The translations under genes and the position numbers were made by a program. A stretch of DNA of 64,000 bases from Ruminococcus sp. 210702-SL.1.03 (GTDB lineage: Bacteria > Bacillota > Clostridia > Oscillospirales > Ruminococcaceae): positions 62,001-126,000 of the forward strand of contig NZ_JAJCLZ010000005.1 of NCBI RefSeq assembly GCF_020559915.1, given 5' to 3'. A model generated the notes under the pieces. It made no database searches, was not told where the DNA came from, and saw nothing but the letters and a program-made list of their open reading frames with translations. This document shows, piece by piece, positions 33,133 through 41,780 of the stretch (positions are counted from its first letter, which is position 1; every line of letters begins with the position of its first letter).

Positions 33133-34077
33133 TCAGCTATCGCGAAGCTGCTTGCCGGTTATCTCTAAGAAAACGTCGTTGAGCGTGGGCAGCTCGGAAT
33201 AGACCCTGCCGAAGCGTATATCCTTTTGCTGTAGCAGTGTCAAAAGGCGGATGAGATTGTGCTTTCCGCCCGAGAATTTCACCTCTGCCCTGCCCTCGAT
33301 GTACTCGGCTTCGTAAACGTGCGGCAGCGCGCGTATCTCCTCCAGCAGCTCGGCGCTCTGCTCCATAAGCTCTACCGTTATCTTCTCGGTATTCTTTATC
33401 TGCTTTTTCAGCTCTTCGGTAGTGCCCAGGGCTATCTGCCTGCCCTTATCCATTATCGCGATGCGCGTGCATATCTGCTCCACCTCTTCCATATAGTGAG
33501 ATGTATAGATTATCGTAGCGCCGTGCCTATTCAGCTCCTGTATGCCCTCCAGTATCTTATTGCGGCTCTGCGGGTCTACCGCAACTGTCGGCTCGTCGAA
33601 GATTATCAGCTTCGGCTTGTGCGCTATGCCGCAGGCGATGTTTAGGCGGCGCAGCAGACCGCCCGAAAGCTTCTTCGGGTAAAATTTCACGAAATCCTCC
33701 AGCCCTACGAACTCCACGGCTTCCTCAACGCACTTTTTGCGCTCCGCCTTATCCTTTATATAAAGCCCGCAGAAATAGTCGATGTTCTCATAAACGGTAA
33801 GCTCATTTATCACCGCTACGTTCTGCATTATAACGCCTATCTTGCTCTTTACCTTGTAATTATCGGGCGACATCTCTTCGCCGAATATCTCTACGCTGCC
33901 CTTATCGAAACTCAGCAGCGAGAGCAGGCAGTTTATCGCGGTGGTCTTGCCCGAGCCGTTTGGTCCGAGCAGACCGAAGACCTCGCCCTCATATATCTCC
34001 AACGAGAAATGGTCGAGCGCTATAAGCTCTTTGTAACGCTTTACCAAATTTTCTATCTTCACTACGGGTGTGCTCAT
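33133..34077 (-). CDS. ABC transporter ATP-binding protein of the ABC-2 exporter
   Basis: A 314-residue nucleotide-binding subunit. Walker A GPNGSGKTT is near residue 39, the signature reads KKLSGGLLRR near 140, Walker B LIIFDEPTVAVD near 160, followed by the switch His in YTSHYMEE. A C-terminal extension of about 80 residues is typical of exporters of drugs or antibiotics. The ATG at 34077 is used, since AAAGGA lies 10 bases upstream; an in-frame ATG at 34086 would be only 2 bases from it. First gene of the three-gene operon. Confidence 0.93.
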   Translation of the reverse strand: MSTPVVKIENLVKRYKELIALDHFSLEIYEGEVFGLLGPNGSGKTTAINCLLSLLSFDKGSVEIFGEEMSPDNYKVKSKIGVIMQNVAVINELTVYENIDYFCGLYIKDKAERKKCVEEAVEFVGLEDFVKFYPKKLSGGLLRRLNIACGIAHKPKLIIFDEPTVAVDPQSRNKILEGIQELNRHGATIIYTSHYMEEVEQICTRIAIMDKGRQIALGTTEELKKQIKNTEKITVELMEQSAELLEEIRALPHVYEAEYIEGRAEVKFSGGKHNLIRLLTLLQQKDIRFGRVYSELPTLNDVFLEITGKQLRDS

Positions 34078-34142
34078 GTATATCATATCCTTTCATCAAA
34101 CCGTCATGCGTTGCGTTTTGCAGATGTTATCTCTATAATACT

Positions 34143-34171
34143 AGTATAATGCAGGCGGCGGCTTTTTTCAA
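34143..34171 (-). promoter_or_regulatory. Promoter of the ABC-2 exporter operon
   Basis: Minus-strand TTGAAA (34166-34171), 17-base spacer, TATACT (34143-34148). The -10 lies inside an AT-rich palindrome centred on ACTAGT (34139-34146), a possible operator. Confidence 0.6.
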
Positions 34172-34338
34172 GTGCAAAATGTAATGACTTTTGCGGCGTG
34201 GCGTGACATTTGTAATTCGCGCGGGGTATGCCTTTGCGCAAGATCTACATATAAGGCAGGCGGCAGGACAGTTAAATTGTGAAAAAAACATTAAATATAA
34301 AACAGTTCTGAATTTTTAGTTAAATATGACAAAAAGCG

Positions 34339-34367
34339 TTTACATTTTTCAGTCAATATGTTATAAT
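34339..34367 (+). promoter_or_regulatory. Promoter of the membrane-anchored secreted protein gene
   Basis: TTTACA (34339-34344), 17-base spacer, TATAAT (34362-34367). The gap 34078-34427 otherwise holds only the divergent exporter promoter. Confidence 0.7.
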
Positions 34368-34427
34368 AACTTTTAGCGTTAAAACAATTTGAACAGTAAG
34401 ATCTTATATGAAAGGGAATGTAAAGAA

Positions 34428-35126
34428 ATGAAAAATTTAAGAGGGTTATTTTCAAGAGTTTTTTCCGCCGCCGCTGCGGCAGTTATCGCGGCAGGCTGCG
34501 CACTAAGTGCTTACGCCGCCGATACTTCCGACGTAGAACTTGATACTTCCGAAGCTATCTCGGTAGGCAACTGGGGCACCAGTGCGAAGTACCAGTACGA
34601 TACTTTCGACACCACCCGAATGACGAAAGATTCTGAGATAAAAGTAGAATTTTCTATGGATACCGAAGCGAACAAGCTTTCAAGCTCGCCGATAGAGCTG
34701 GTATTCCAGAGCTGGGAGTCTCCCGACACATCTATGGCGCAGCCCGACGGCTCGGTATGGGCAAAAGTATCCGCCGCAGAGTTTGACAAGACCACCGCGG
34801 CATTCAAGTACGACGACATAGTAAAAGCATACGGCACCGATAATTTCGAGAAGGTAAGCTGCATATGCTTTACCGCTACCGACGTTGCCGATATTACGGT
34901 AAAGAAGGTAACTGTTACTAACTGCATCGAAAAGGGCAGCCACTACGTCGATAAAGAAGAGCAGAAGGAACAAAACAAAAACAACATGATATTCACCATA
35001 ATCGGCATAGTTGCGGGCATTGTTATCGCCGTTGTCATCATAGTAGTTATCATGAACAAAAAAAGCAGCTCGGCTTACGACGTTGCTTCGGGCGAGTTCG
35101 TTTCCAAAAAGGACACCAAGAATTAA
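34428..35126 (+). CDS. Exported membrane-anchored protein with one beta-rich module
   Basis: A 232-residue protein. The signal peptide (1-32) ends SAYAA. A single beta-rich module (about 40-175) has strands and aromatic spacing like the modules of the 608-residue surface protein at 20249 (VSVGNWG-type openings, LVFQSWESPD, and a final VTVTNC strand). A TM helix at about 190-213 and a short cytoplasmic tail anchor it. A glycan-binding role is possible but unproved. The ATG at 34428 has AAAGGGA about 10 bases upstream; an upstream in-frame ATG lacks a site. Confidence 0.75.
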   Translation: MKNLRGLFSRVFSAAAAAVIAAGCALSAYAADTSDVELDTSEAISVGNWGTSAKYQYDTFDTTRMTKDSEIKVEFSMDTEANKLSSSPIELVFQSWESPDTSMAQPDGSVWAKVSAAEFDKTTAAFKYDDIVKAYGTDNFEKVSCICFTATDVADITVKKVTVTNCIEKGSHYVDKEEQKEQNKNNMIFTIIGIVAGIVIAVVIIVVIMNKKSSSAYDVASGEFVSKKDTKN

Positions 35127-35142
35127 GGACTAAAAAACATAC

Positions 35143-35176
35143 AAAGCGTCACCGTGTGCTGCGGCGGCGCTTTTAT
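35143..35176 (+). terminator. Terminator after the anchored secreted protein
   Basis: Stem AAAGCG/CGCTTT extended inward with CCG/CGG and one mismatch, followed by TTTTAT. Confidence 0.6.
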
Positions 35177-35209
35177 ACTATTACAATAATATAATAAGGA
35201 GATACAGAA

Positions 35210-35869
35210 ATGCTGACATTTGAAGAACTAAAGAAAAACAGCGAGGTAAACGCATATATAATCCAAGCGGATGCTTCGCTCAAAGCGCTGGGATTTACCG
35301 AGCACAGCTTCGCGCACGTAGGCGTGGTGGCGGAGAACGCGCGGTATATACTGCAAACGCTGGGCTACCCCGAGCACGACCTCGAGCTGGTGCAGATAGC
35401 CGCTTATCTGCACGACATCGGCAACTTGGTCAACCGCATAGAACATTCGCAGAGCGGCGCGGTAATGGCTTTCAGCCTGCTGAACAGACTGGGTATGCCG
35501 CCGGAGGACACTGCCGTTATCGTCACCGCGATAGGCAACCACGACGAGGGCACGGGCGTAGCGGTGAACCACATAGCCGCCGCGCTGATACTCGCCGATA
35601 AATCAGACGTGCGCCGCAGCCGCGTCCGCAACACCGACAAGACCACCTTTGACATACACGACCGCGTGAACTACTCGGCGAAAAGATCGAGCCTGAAAAT
35701 AAACGGCGAGCACACACTTATAAAGCTGAAACTCTCTATCGACACGCAGTACGGCTCGGTGATGGACTATTTCGAGATATTTCTAGACCGCATGATAATG
35801 TGCCGAAAAGCAGCAGAATTTCTGGGGCTGGAGTTTAAGCTGATAATCAACGAACAGCAGCTGATTTGA
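35210..35869 (+). CDS. HD-domain phosphohydrolase-like protein
   Basis: A 219-residue HD protein. Metal ligands are visible at His37 (SFAHVGVVAENA), the His-Asp pair in AAYLHDIGNL near 69, EHSQSGA near 80 and GNHDE near 105. A C-terminal alpha/beta part (about 150-219) follows. It probably hydrolyses a phosphate ester of a nucleotide or signalling molecule; the substrate is unknown. It is only distantly similar to the HD protein at 2604. AAGGAG precedes the ATG. Confidence 0.82.
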   Translation: MLTFEELKKNSEVNAYIIQADASLKALGFTEHSFAHVGVVAENARYILQTLGYPEHDLELVQIAAYLHDIGNLVNRIEHSQSGAVMAFSLLNRLGMPPEDTAVIVTAIGNHDEGTGVAVNHIAAALILADKSDVRRSRVRNTDKTTFDIHDRVNYSAKRSSLKINGEHTLIKLKLSIDTQYGSVMDYFEIFLDRMIMCRKAAEFLGLEFKLIINEQQLI

Positions 35870-35893
35870 CAGCTTATTTGATAAAGTACTCAC

Positions 35894-35922
35894 TTGAAAT
35901 CTGCCGAAAATTGTGGTATAAT
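35894..35922 (+). promoter_or_regulatory. Promoter of the PrsW-like gene
   Basis: TTGAAA (35894-35899), 17-base spacer ending TTGTGG, TATAAT (35917-35922). Confidence 0.78.
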
Positions 35923-35958
35923 AGTTGCAGTCGCAGACAACAAAAGGGGTGAACCACT

Positions 35959-37065
35959 TTGGATAAAATAATGCTGCTCATGGGCATACTGCCCTCAGTC
36001 ATAATAATGGTGATAATCTTCAAAAACGCAGTTATCAAGCACAAGCCTATGCGAAAGCTGGCTTCGGTATTTGCGATAAGCGCTATCTCGGTAGTGCCCG
36101 CAGGCATACTAGAGGGCATCGGCTCGGCGCTGATGCAGGCTTTTATCGGCGGCGACCCGCGAAGGGTCTACTACCCAGATATGGATTCATACCTGATATA
36201 TCAGCTTGTCTTTTACGTCGCGGTAGTCGGCATAGTGGAGGAAGCCTGCAAGTTTTTTACATTCAAATGGATAGTTTTCCACGACCGCAGTTTCGACAAC
36301 ACCTACGACGGAATAATCTACGGCGCGGCTTCGGCGCTCGGCTTTGCTACGCTTGAGAACATACTTTACATATCGCAGGCAAGCAGTCAGCTCATGGTAG
36401 CTTTGCTGCGCGCGGTGCTTTCGATACCGCTCCACGCCGTTACGGGCATACTCATGGGCTACTACTTCGGCTTATCGAAATACCGCAGGTATAATAACGT
36501 TCGCCCGAACACCCGTCCCGAGCGGTTCGCGTACATATTCTCGGTGCTGATACACGGCGTTTACGACTACCTCGCGACGGCTATGAGCGCAGACGAAGAC
36601 CGCAGCATATGGCTGATAGCGCTCATCTGCATGATGATACTCATTTACGCGATGATAGTGCGCTGCATATACTGCGCGCGGAAAAATTCGCACAACATCT
36701 ACAACAAATACTACTACGAACAGCTTGGCGGGCAGATGCAGGACATGATGGGCGGCAAGACCTCGGAAAACCCGACGTTTTTCGGCGTGCCGCTGCCGAT
36801 GATGTACCGCAGAAATCCCAACGTTTTCAATCCTTACGACCCATATTCTTACACGCCGCCCCCACAGCAATATCAGCAATATCAGCAATATCAGCAATAT
36901 CAACAGTACCCGCAGTATCAGACTCCGCCGCAGCCTCAGCAGCCCAGATACTGCGTTCACTGCGGCAAGCCTATCTCATCGGCATCGCGCTTTTGTCCTA
37001 ACTGCGGCAAAGAGATAGAGCGCCGGCAGCCATCGCAATACCCAAACACGCAGAATATGCAGTAA
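35959..37065 (+). CDS. PrsW-family intramembrane metalloprotease with zinc-ribbon tail
   Basis: A 368-residue protein. Residues 1-235 are a PrsW-type membrane domain with about seven TM helices; the metal motifs are VEEACKF (EExxK) near 93, FATLENILY near 133 and LIHGVYDYLA near 195. PrsW cleaves anti-sigma factors in Bacillus and Clostridioides. The soluble tail has Pro, a Gln-Tyr repeat (about 302-322) and a zinc ribbon CVHCGKPISSASRFCPNCG. The start is TTG at 35959 behind GGGGTGA. No sigma/anti-sigma pair is adjacent, so its target is elsewhere. Confidence 0.87.
   Translation: MDKIMLLMGILPSVIIMVIIFKNAVIKHKPMRKLASVFAISAISVVPAGILEGIGSALMQAFIGGDPRRVYYPDMDSYLIYQLVFYVAVVGIVEEACKFFTFKWIVFHDRSFDNTYDGIIYGAASALGFATLENILYISQASSQLMVALLRAVLSIPLHAVTGILMGYYFGLSKYRRYNNVRPNTRPERFAYIFSVLIHGVYDYLATAMSADEDRSIWLIALICMMILIYAMIVRCIYCARKNSHNIYNKYYYEQLGGQMQDMMGGKTSENPTFFGVPLPMMYRRNPNVFNPYDPYSYTPPPQQYQQYQQYQQYQQYPQYQTPPQPQQPRYCVHCGKPISSASRFCPNCGKEIERRQPSQYPNTQNMQ
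36865..36900 (+). repeat. Four tandem copies of a 9-base repeat in the prsW-like gene
   Basis: CAGCAATAT occurs four times head to tail, followed by degenerate copies, encoding Gln-Gln-Tyr units. Such a tract may vary in length by slipped-strand mispairing without breaking the frame. Confidence 0.85.
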
Positions 37066-37164
37066 CACATTTTTCGCCTTTTCATATCATGTAATATAAG
37101 CCGCGCGGGTCACAAAGACCTGCGGCGAAAGGCTTAAATAATTACCCGAAAAGGAGAAATCGTT

Positions 37165-37302
37165 ATGTGCGGAAACAATTGCTGGTGGATCATCATCCTT
37201 ATCCTTCTCATAGTTTGCTGCGGCGGATGCGGCAACTGGGGCGGCTGCGGCTGCGGAAATAACTGTGGCGGATGCGGCAACGACTGCGGATGCGGCTGCT
37301 GA
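37165..37302 (+). CDS. Cys/Gly-rich membrane microprotein (45 aa)
   Basis: A 45-residue open frame with a strong AAGGAG site 8 bases before the ATG. It starts MCGNNCWW, has one hydrophobic stretch of about nine residues (9-17, IIILILLIV), and then a 28-residue tail built from Gly, Cys and Asn. Twelve of 45 residues are Cys (2, 6, 18, 19, 22, 28, 30, 34, 37, 41, 43, 45). It resembles YjcZ-type small spore or membrane proteins in style, not in clear sequence. Metal or cluster binding, or disulfide cross-linking in a coat, are possibilities. It has its own terminator. Confidence 0.72.
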   Translation: MCGNNCWWIIILILLIVCCGGCGNWGGCGCGNNCGGCGNDCGCGC

Positions 37303-37323
37303 TAACATCTGAATAATTCCCTT

Positions 37324-37361
37324 ACAGCGCCTGAGCCTAAAAACTCGGGCGCTGTTTATTT
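37324..37361 (+). terminator. Terminator of the microprotein gene
   Basis: A 12-bp stem ACAGCGCCTGAG/CTCGGGCGCTGT with one wobble pair, 8-base loop and TTATTTG tail. Confidence 0.8.
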
Positions 37362-37448
37362 GTATAAACCGCACATTTTTCTGTCACGAGATTTGCCAAT
37401 GTTGTACATGATTTTTTGGACAATCATCACAATGTGTCCTAAAAAGTA

Positions 37449-37477
37449 TTGACAGTATAAATGTTATAGAATATAAT
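37449..37477 (+). promoter_or_regulatory. Sigma-A promoter of the YhgE-like gene
   Basis: TTGACA (37449-37454), 17-base spacer, TATAAT (37472-37477), about 80 bases before the ATG. Confidence 0.8.
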
Positions 37478-37556
37478 ATATATAAATCATATATATTATG
37501 AAAAAGCGGATAAAAAGCTCCGCAAAAACGGAAATTTTGGAAAGGATGAGATTCAC

Positions 37557-40226
37557 ATGATTCGGGCAGAATGGAAATCAATTCTGAAAAACCCGCTCAT
37601 GATAATAGTTCTCATCGCGATAATCGCGATACCTACTATCTACGCGGGTCTGTTCCTAGCCTCGATGTGGGACCCATACGGAAACATCGACAAGCTGCCG
37701 GTAGCGGTGGTAAACAAAGACGAGTCGGTAGAGTACGAGGGCACTACGCTTGACGTAGGAACTGAGCTGGTGAAAAAACTCAAAGAAAACGACGAGCTGC
37801 AGTTCAACTTCGTAGACGCGGAAGCGGCGCAGGAAGGTCTGGAAAACGGTACTTACTACATGGTAATAACCATTCCTGAGAACTTCTCGGCAAACGCTGC
37901 TACGCTGATGGACGAAAAGCCAAAGAAGATGGAGCTGGAGTATGAAACAAACCCCGGCAAAAACTACATTGCCAGCAAACTCAGCGATACCGCGCTGAGC
38001 AAGATACAAACGAGCGTTTCGGAAGAAGTTACAAAGACCTACTCCGAAACAGTCTTCGACCAGCTTACCGGCATAGGCGATTCGCTAAGCTCGGCGGCTG
38101 ACGGCACGGGAGAGCTGGAAGACGGCCTCAGCCAGATCTCAGACGGCAACAAGAAGATAACCAAAAATCTGAAAAAGCTCGCCGAAAGCACAGTTACCTT
38201 TAAGGAAGGTTCTGAGGAGCTGGAAAGCGGACTGAAAGAATACACTGACGGCGTTTCTCAGGTAAACGAGGGCGCTAAGAAACTTGACGACGGCGCTAAG
38301 ACGCTTTCAAGCTCGGCAAGCTCTGGCGTTTCGCAGCTTAAAGACGGTACTTCGAGCCTGAAAAAGGGCGTAAGCTCTTACACATCGGGCGTTGGCCAGG
38401 CTGCGGCGGGCGCTTCTGAGCTGAACAAAAACAGCAAGGCGCTAAACGACGGCGCTTCGCAGCTTTACAGCGGCTCTAAGCAGCTTTATGCGGCGGGCAC
38501 GGCTGTACAGAGCGGACTACAGCAGATCTCAGATTCGCTGGCGACCAGCCTTTCTAAGGAAAACAAAGCTACCCTCTCGACGCTGACGGCAGGCTGCGAT
38601 TCGCTGAAAAGCGGTATCGACGAGCTGTACACAAGCGTTTCGGGACTTGAGCTTCCCGACGTTTCGGCGGCGGCGACAGGCATAACCACATCGGCCGCGA
38701 ACATTGGCGCTGACGCTACGGCGGCGGGCGGAAACCTCGCGAATATGCAGACATATCTGACCTCGCTCGCGACCGCTTACCCCGAGATAATGACCGACGC
38801 TAACTTCTCAGCTCTCGCGGGCGAGATAAGCACCTGCGCGGGCAACGTTTCCGACATAGGCACACAGCTTGGCACGCTCAAGACTGCGGCAGGCGGACTT
38901 GCTTCGCTGAGCAGCATGGGCGACAGCATCACTGAGCTGCAGAACGGAGTTGCGAAGATAAAGAAAGGCTCTGACCAGGTACTCCCCGGCGCTAAGCAGG
39001 CTATAAACACCCTTGAGGGCGGACTTGTAAGCATTCAGAGCGCTCTCGACCGCCAGGGCAAGACTGCTGAGGACATGGGTCTTATACAGGGCATGATCCA
39101 GATAAACGGCGGACTCAGCACACTTTCGGGCGGCGCTAAGGAACTCAGCGCGGGCACTAAGACATACACCGCAGGCGTTAAAGACCTCAACAGCGGCCTT
39201 AGCAAGATACATTCAAATTCCGCAGCGCTCAACAGCGGCGCGGCCACTCTTGACAGCGGCGTAAGCAAGCTTTCGAGCGCGCTGACCAGCGGCGTAAAGA
39301 CGCTTACCGACGGTACGAGCACGCTTTACAGCGGCACTAAGAAGCTTGACGCGAACAGCGCGAGCGTAAAGAAGGGCGCGGCTGCACTTACAGACGGCGC
39401 TGAGCAGATCTCCGAAGGCGCTTCCAAGCTGCACAAGGGCAGCAAAGATCTGGGCGACGGCGTATCCGACGCTCACGACGGCACAGGCACTTTAAAGAGC
39501 GGCCTTACCGACGGCGCTGACGAGATAGCTTCCATAAACACCAACGACGATACTTACGATATGTTCTCCGCTCCCGTAGAATCGAGCAAGCAGGAGTACA
39601 CGCATGTTCCCGATAACGGCCACGCAATGGCGCCTTACATGATGTCAGTAGGACTTTGGGTAGGCACGCTGGCATTCTGCATCATGTACCCGCTCACTAA
39701 GGTAAACGGCGAGCTGAAATCAGGATTCAGATGGTGGCTGGCTAAGGCTACGGTACTGCACGTTCTGACGCAGATAATGGCGGTGCTCATGCTCTTCGTA
39801 CTGCACAAAGCGTGCGGCTTCACGCCGGCAAGCTGGAGCAAGGCGATAATAGTCGCGTGCATGGCTTCCATCGCGTTCATGTCGATACAGTACTTCATGA
39901 ACGTAGCTATGGGCAAGGTAGGCTCGTTCCTCATGCTGATATTCATGGTAATACAGCTCGCAGGCTCGGCAGGTACTTACCCCGTAGAGATCTCGGGCGC
40001 ATTTGTAAGCAAGATACACGCGCTTGTACCTTTCACATACACGGTAGACGCTTTCAGAATCGCTATCGCCGGCAAGGGCAGCATAGTTCCCTGCTGCATA
40101 GTAATGGGCATTTTGGTAGTAGTATTCTCGGTACTTACAGTTATCCTCTTCCACTTCCGCGCTAAATGGAAGGAAACCGGCAGAAGATGCCTGTACGACT
40201 TTATTGAAGATAAGGGTCTTGCATAA
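37557..40226 (+). CDS. YhgE/Pip domain-containing membrane protein
   Basis: An 889-residue protein of the YhgE/Pip family. TM1 (about 16-36) is followed by an ABC-2-like N-terminal outer domain (PVAVVNKDE near 45) and a central region of about 500 residues rich in repeats of the form L-x-x-G-A-x-x-L, predicted to form a long helical stalk. Five or six TM helices end the protein (about 690-880). Relatives include the phage infection protein Pip and the ESX/type VII component EsaA. No WXG100 or EssC genes are nearby. GAAAGGATGAG precedes the ATG. A MarR regulator follows. Confidence 0.88.
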   Translation: MIRAEWKSILKNPLMIIVLIAIIAIPTIYAGLFLASMWDPYGNIDKLPVAVVNKDESVEYEGTTLDVGTELVKKLKENDELQFNFVDAEAAQEGLENGTYYMVITIPENFSANAATLMDEKPKKMELEYETNPGKNYIASKLSDTALSKIQTSVSEEVTKTYSETVFDQLTGIGDSLSSAADGTGELEDGLSQISDGNKKITKNLKKLAESTVTFKEGSEELESGLKEYTDGVSQVNEGAKKLDDGAKTLSSSASSGVSQLKDGTSSLKKGVSSYTSGVGQAAAGASELNKNSKALNDGASQLYSGSKQLYAAGTAVQSGLQQISDSLATSLSKENKATLSTLTAGCDSLKSGIDELYTSVSGLELPDVSAAATGITTSAANIGADATAAGGNLANMQTYLTSLATAYPEIMTDANFSALAGEISTCAGNVSDIGTQLGTLKTAAGGLASLSSMGDSITELQNGVAKIKKGSDQVLPGAKQAINTLEGGLVSIQSALDRQGKTAEDMGLIQGMIQINGGLSTLSGGAKELSAGTKTYTAGVKDLNSGLSKIHSNSAALNSGAATLDSGVSKLSSALTSGVKTLTDGTSTLYSGTKKLDANSASVKKGAAALTDGAEQISEGASKLHKGSKDLGDGVSDAHDGTGTLKSGLTDGADEIASINTNDDTYDMFSAPVESSKQEYTHVPDNGHAMAPYMMSVGLWVGTLAFCIMYPLTKVNGELKSGFRWWLAKATVLHVLTQIMAVLMLFVLHKACGFTPASWSKAIIVACMASIAFMSIQYFMNVAMGKVGSFLMLIFMVIQLAGSAGTYPVEISGAFVSKIHALVPFTYTVDAFRIAIAGKGSIVPCCIVMGILVVVFSVLTVILFHFRAKWKETGRRCLYDFIEDKGLA

Positions 40227-40338
40227 TTTTATAAAATGTGATATAATTATATCGGTCGATATTCGATCTTGAAAAAAGAATCAATTCGCCGATTATTATA
40301 AAACAAACAGTAAATGTGTAAAAAGACAGGTGAAAGAA

Positions 40339-40776
40339 ATGCCTACACAGCAATATCTTACAAAGCTATGCAAATCGTTTTACGAATTCAAATATGCGCT
40401 TTACAAAGTGATAGACAGCCTTTGCCGCGAAGAGGGCATAACGAATATGCAGGCTATGATGCTTTTCATGATAAAGTCTGAAAAGGCTATATCGGTAGGC
40501 GCACTGAGCAGCATCTTCAATATGACCCACTCAAACGCTTCGGCACTTTGCAAAAAGCTCGAGCGCGACGGGCTGGTCTGCCGCACACGCTCAAAGACCG
40601 ACGAGCGCACGGTGCTGATAACGCTTGGCGAGCGCGGCGAAGAGGTGCTTTCGCGTATGCTGAAAAACGGCGCGGGCATCAGCGACTCGCTGGGCGAGAT
40701 ACCGCAGGACCGTCTGGACACGATAATAGAAACGATGAATGAAGCAACGCATATGCTTTCGCAAATAGTTAAGTAA
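40339..40776 (+). CDS. MarR-family transcriptional regulator
   Basis: A 145-residue winged-helix regulator: the DNA-binding segment ISVGALSSIFNMTHSNASALCKKLERDGL at about 52-80, then the wing with SKTDERTVLITLGERG. MarR proteins usually repress adjacent transporter genes and respond to small ligands. The ATG at 40339 follows AGGTGA by 5 bases; a GTG at 40330 in the same frame overlaps that site. It probably controls the YhgE-like gene upstream, about 110 bases away. Confidence 0.88.
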   Translation: MPTQQYLTKLCKSFYEFKYALYKVIDSLCREEGITNMQAMMLFMIKSEKAISVGALSSIFNMTHSNASALCKKLERDGLVCRTRSKTDERTVLITLGERGEEVLSRMLKNGAGISDSLGEIPQDRLDTIIETMNEATHMLSQIVK

Positions 40777-40791
40777 TATGGATAACGCGTC

Positions 40792-40819
40792 TGAGCAAAA
40801 TCTGGCGCGTTATTTTTTT
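40792..40819 (+). terminator. Terminator after marR
   Basis: Stem ATAACGCG/CGCGTTAT with a 6-base-plus loop region and seven T. Confidence 0.85.
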
Positions 40820-40931
40820 GCGACACTGAACAAACTTACGCAAAAAGTCAAGCCGAGTCCATCTTGATATGATATAATGTAAACATAGAAAGTATACTTC
40901 CTTAGTTCGCAGAAGAAAGCAGGTGCATTTA

Positions 40932-41726
40932 TTGAAAGACTTTTACATTTTCGCATGCTCGCTGGAATACATTGAGAACAACCTAAGCGGCGGGATAACG
41001 CAGGAGAAAATAGCGGCGCACTGCTGCTGCTCGCTCTCGGCGCTGCAAAAGATCTGGAAATACTGCACCCACGGCGGCATAATGACATACGTCAAAAAGC
41101 GCCGCATAACACTCGCCGCCGCAGACCTGCGCCGCGGAGAGCAGGTGCTGGACACCGCCGTGAAATACGGCTACGGCTCTAACGAAGCTTTTACTCGCGC
41201 TTTTCGCAGCGTGTGGGGCGTGAACCCTTCGGAATTTGCGAGGTCGAGAAGCTTTACCTCGATGTATCCGAAGATCAACAAGAATTATTATAACGGAGGT
41301 ACTTTTATGAGCAAAACAAGATTTGATCTCACCGAACTTTACGATAAACTTCAGGACAAAAAGGGCACATACCTTGCCTGTTTCGACATCAAAAATCTGC
41401 ACCGCATAAACACTGAGATAGGCAGAAAAGCGGGCGACGACGTGATAAGCGCCTGCGTAGAGCACATCGACTCGGCGCTGAGCGAGAACATGATGGCTTT
41501 CCGCATCGGCGGCGATGAATTTGTAGTCGCTACCGGCTGCACCTCGCCCGAGGACGCAGCGGCTTTCGTCAAAAAAGTCACCGACCGCAACGGCGAAACT
41601 ATACAGTCCTGCGGCGAAACGCTCACCATTCATCTGCACAGCGGGATAATGCTTTACGGCGAGGACAGCGAGGGCGAAGCGATATACGACCGGTTTGAAA
41701 ACAGCCTCGACCGCGCAAAGCCGTAG
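40932..41726 (+). CDS. AraC-type helix-turn-helix fused to a GGDEF domain
   Basis: A 264-residue two-domain protein. Residues 1-105 are an AraC/XylS DNA-binding domain (ITQEKIAAHCCCSLSALQKIW and TAVKYGYGSNEAFTRAFRSVWGVNPSEF). Residues 125-264 are a GGDEF domain with FDIKNLHRINTEIG near 145 and an intact RIGGDEFVV near 190. The second Asp usual before KxxN is not evident, so cyclase activity is uncertain. The likely start is TTG at 40932 (AGGTG upstream); GTG at 40923 is possible. The fusion suggests direct coupling of nucleotide sensing or synthesis to transcription. Confidence 0.82.
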   Translation: MKDFYIFACSLEYIENNLSGGITQEKIAAHCCCSLSALQKIWKYCTHGGIMTYVKKRRITLAAADLRRGEQVLDTAVKYGYGSNEAFTRAFRSVWGVNPSEFARSRSFTSMYPKINKNYYNGGTFMSKTRFDLTELYDKLQDKKGTYLACFDIKNLHRINTEIGRKAGDDVISACVEHIDSALSENMMAFRIGGDEFVVATGCTSPEDAAAFVKKVTDRNGETIQSCGETLTIHLHSGIMLYGEDSEGEAIYDRFENSLDRAKP

Positions 41727-41780
41727 ACCACACTTGATTTTCGCCGCCGTTTGTGCTAAAATTATAGACGGGTGATAAAA

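Noticed and set aside
36865..36900. Tandem 9-base repeats as a CRISPR array or origin iterons
   Set aside because: The repeats have no spacers, are in frame in the PrsW-like gene and encode a Gln-Gln-Tyr tract.
38200..39500. Internal repeats in the YhgE-like gene as a mobile or phase-variable element
   Set aside because: The similarity is at protein level (L-x-x-G-A pattern of a helical stalk); DNA copies are diverged.
37557..40226. Type VII secretion locus suggested by the YhgE/EsaA-like protein
   Set aside because: No EssC-type ATPase, WXG100 protein or LXG toxin is nearby.
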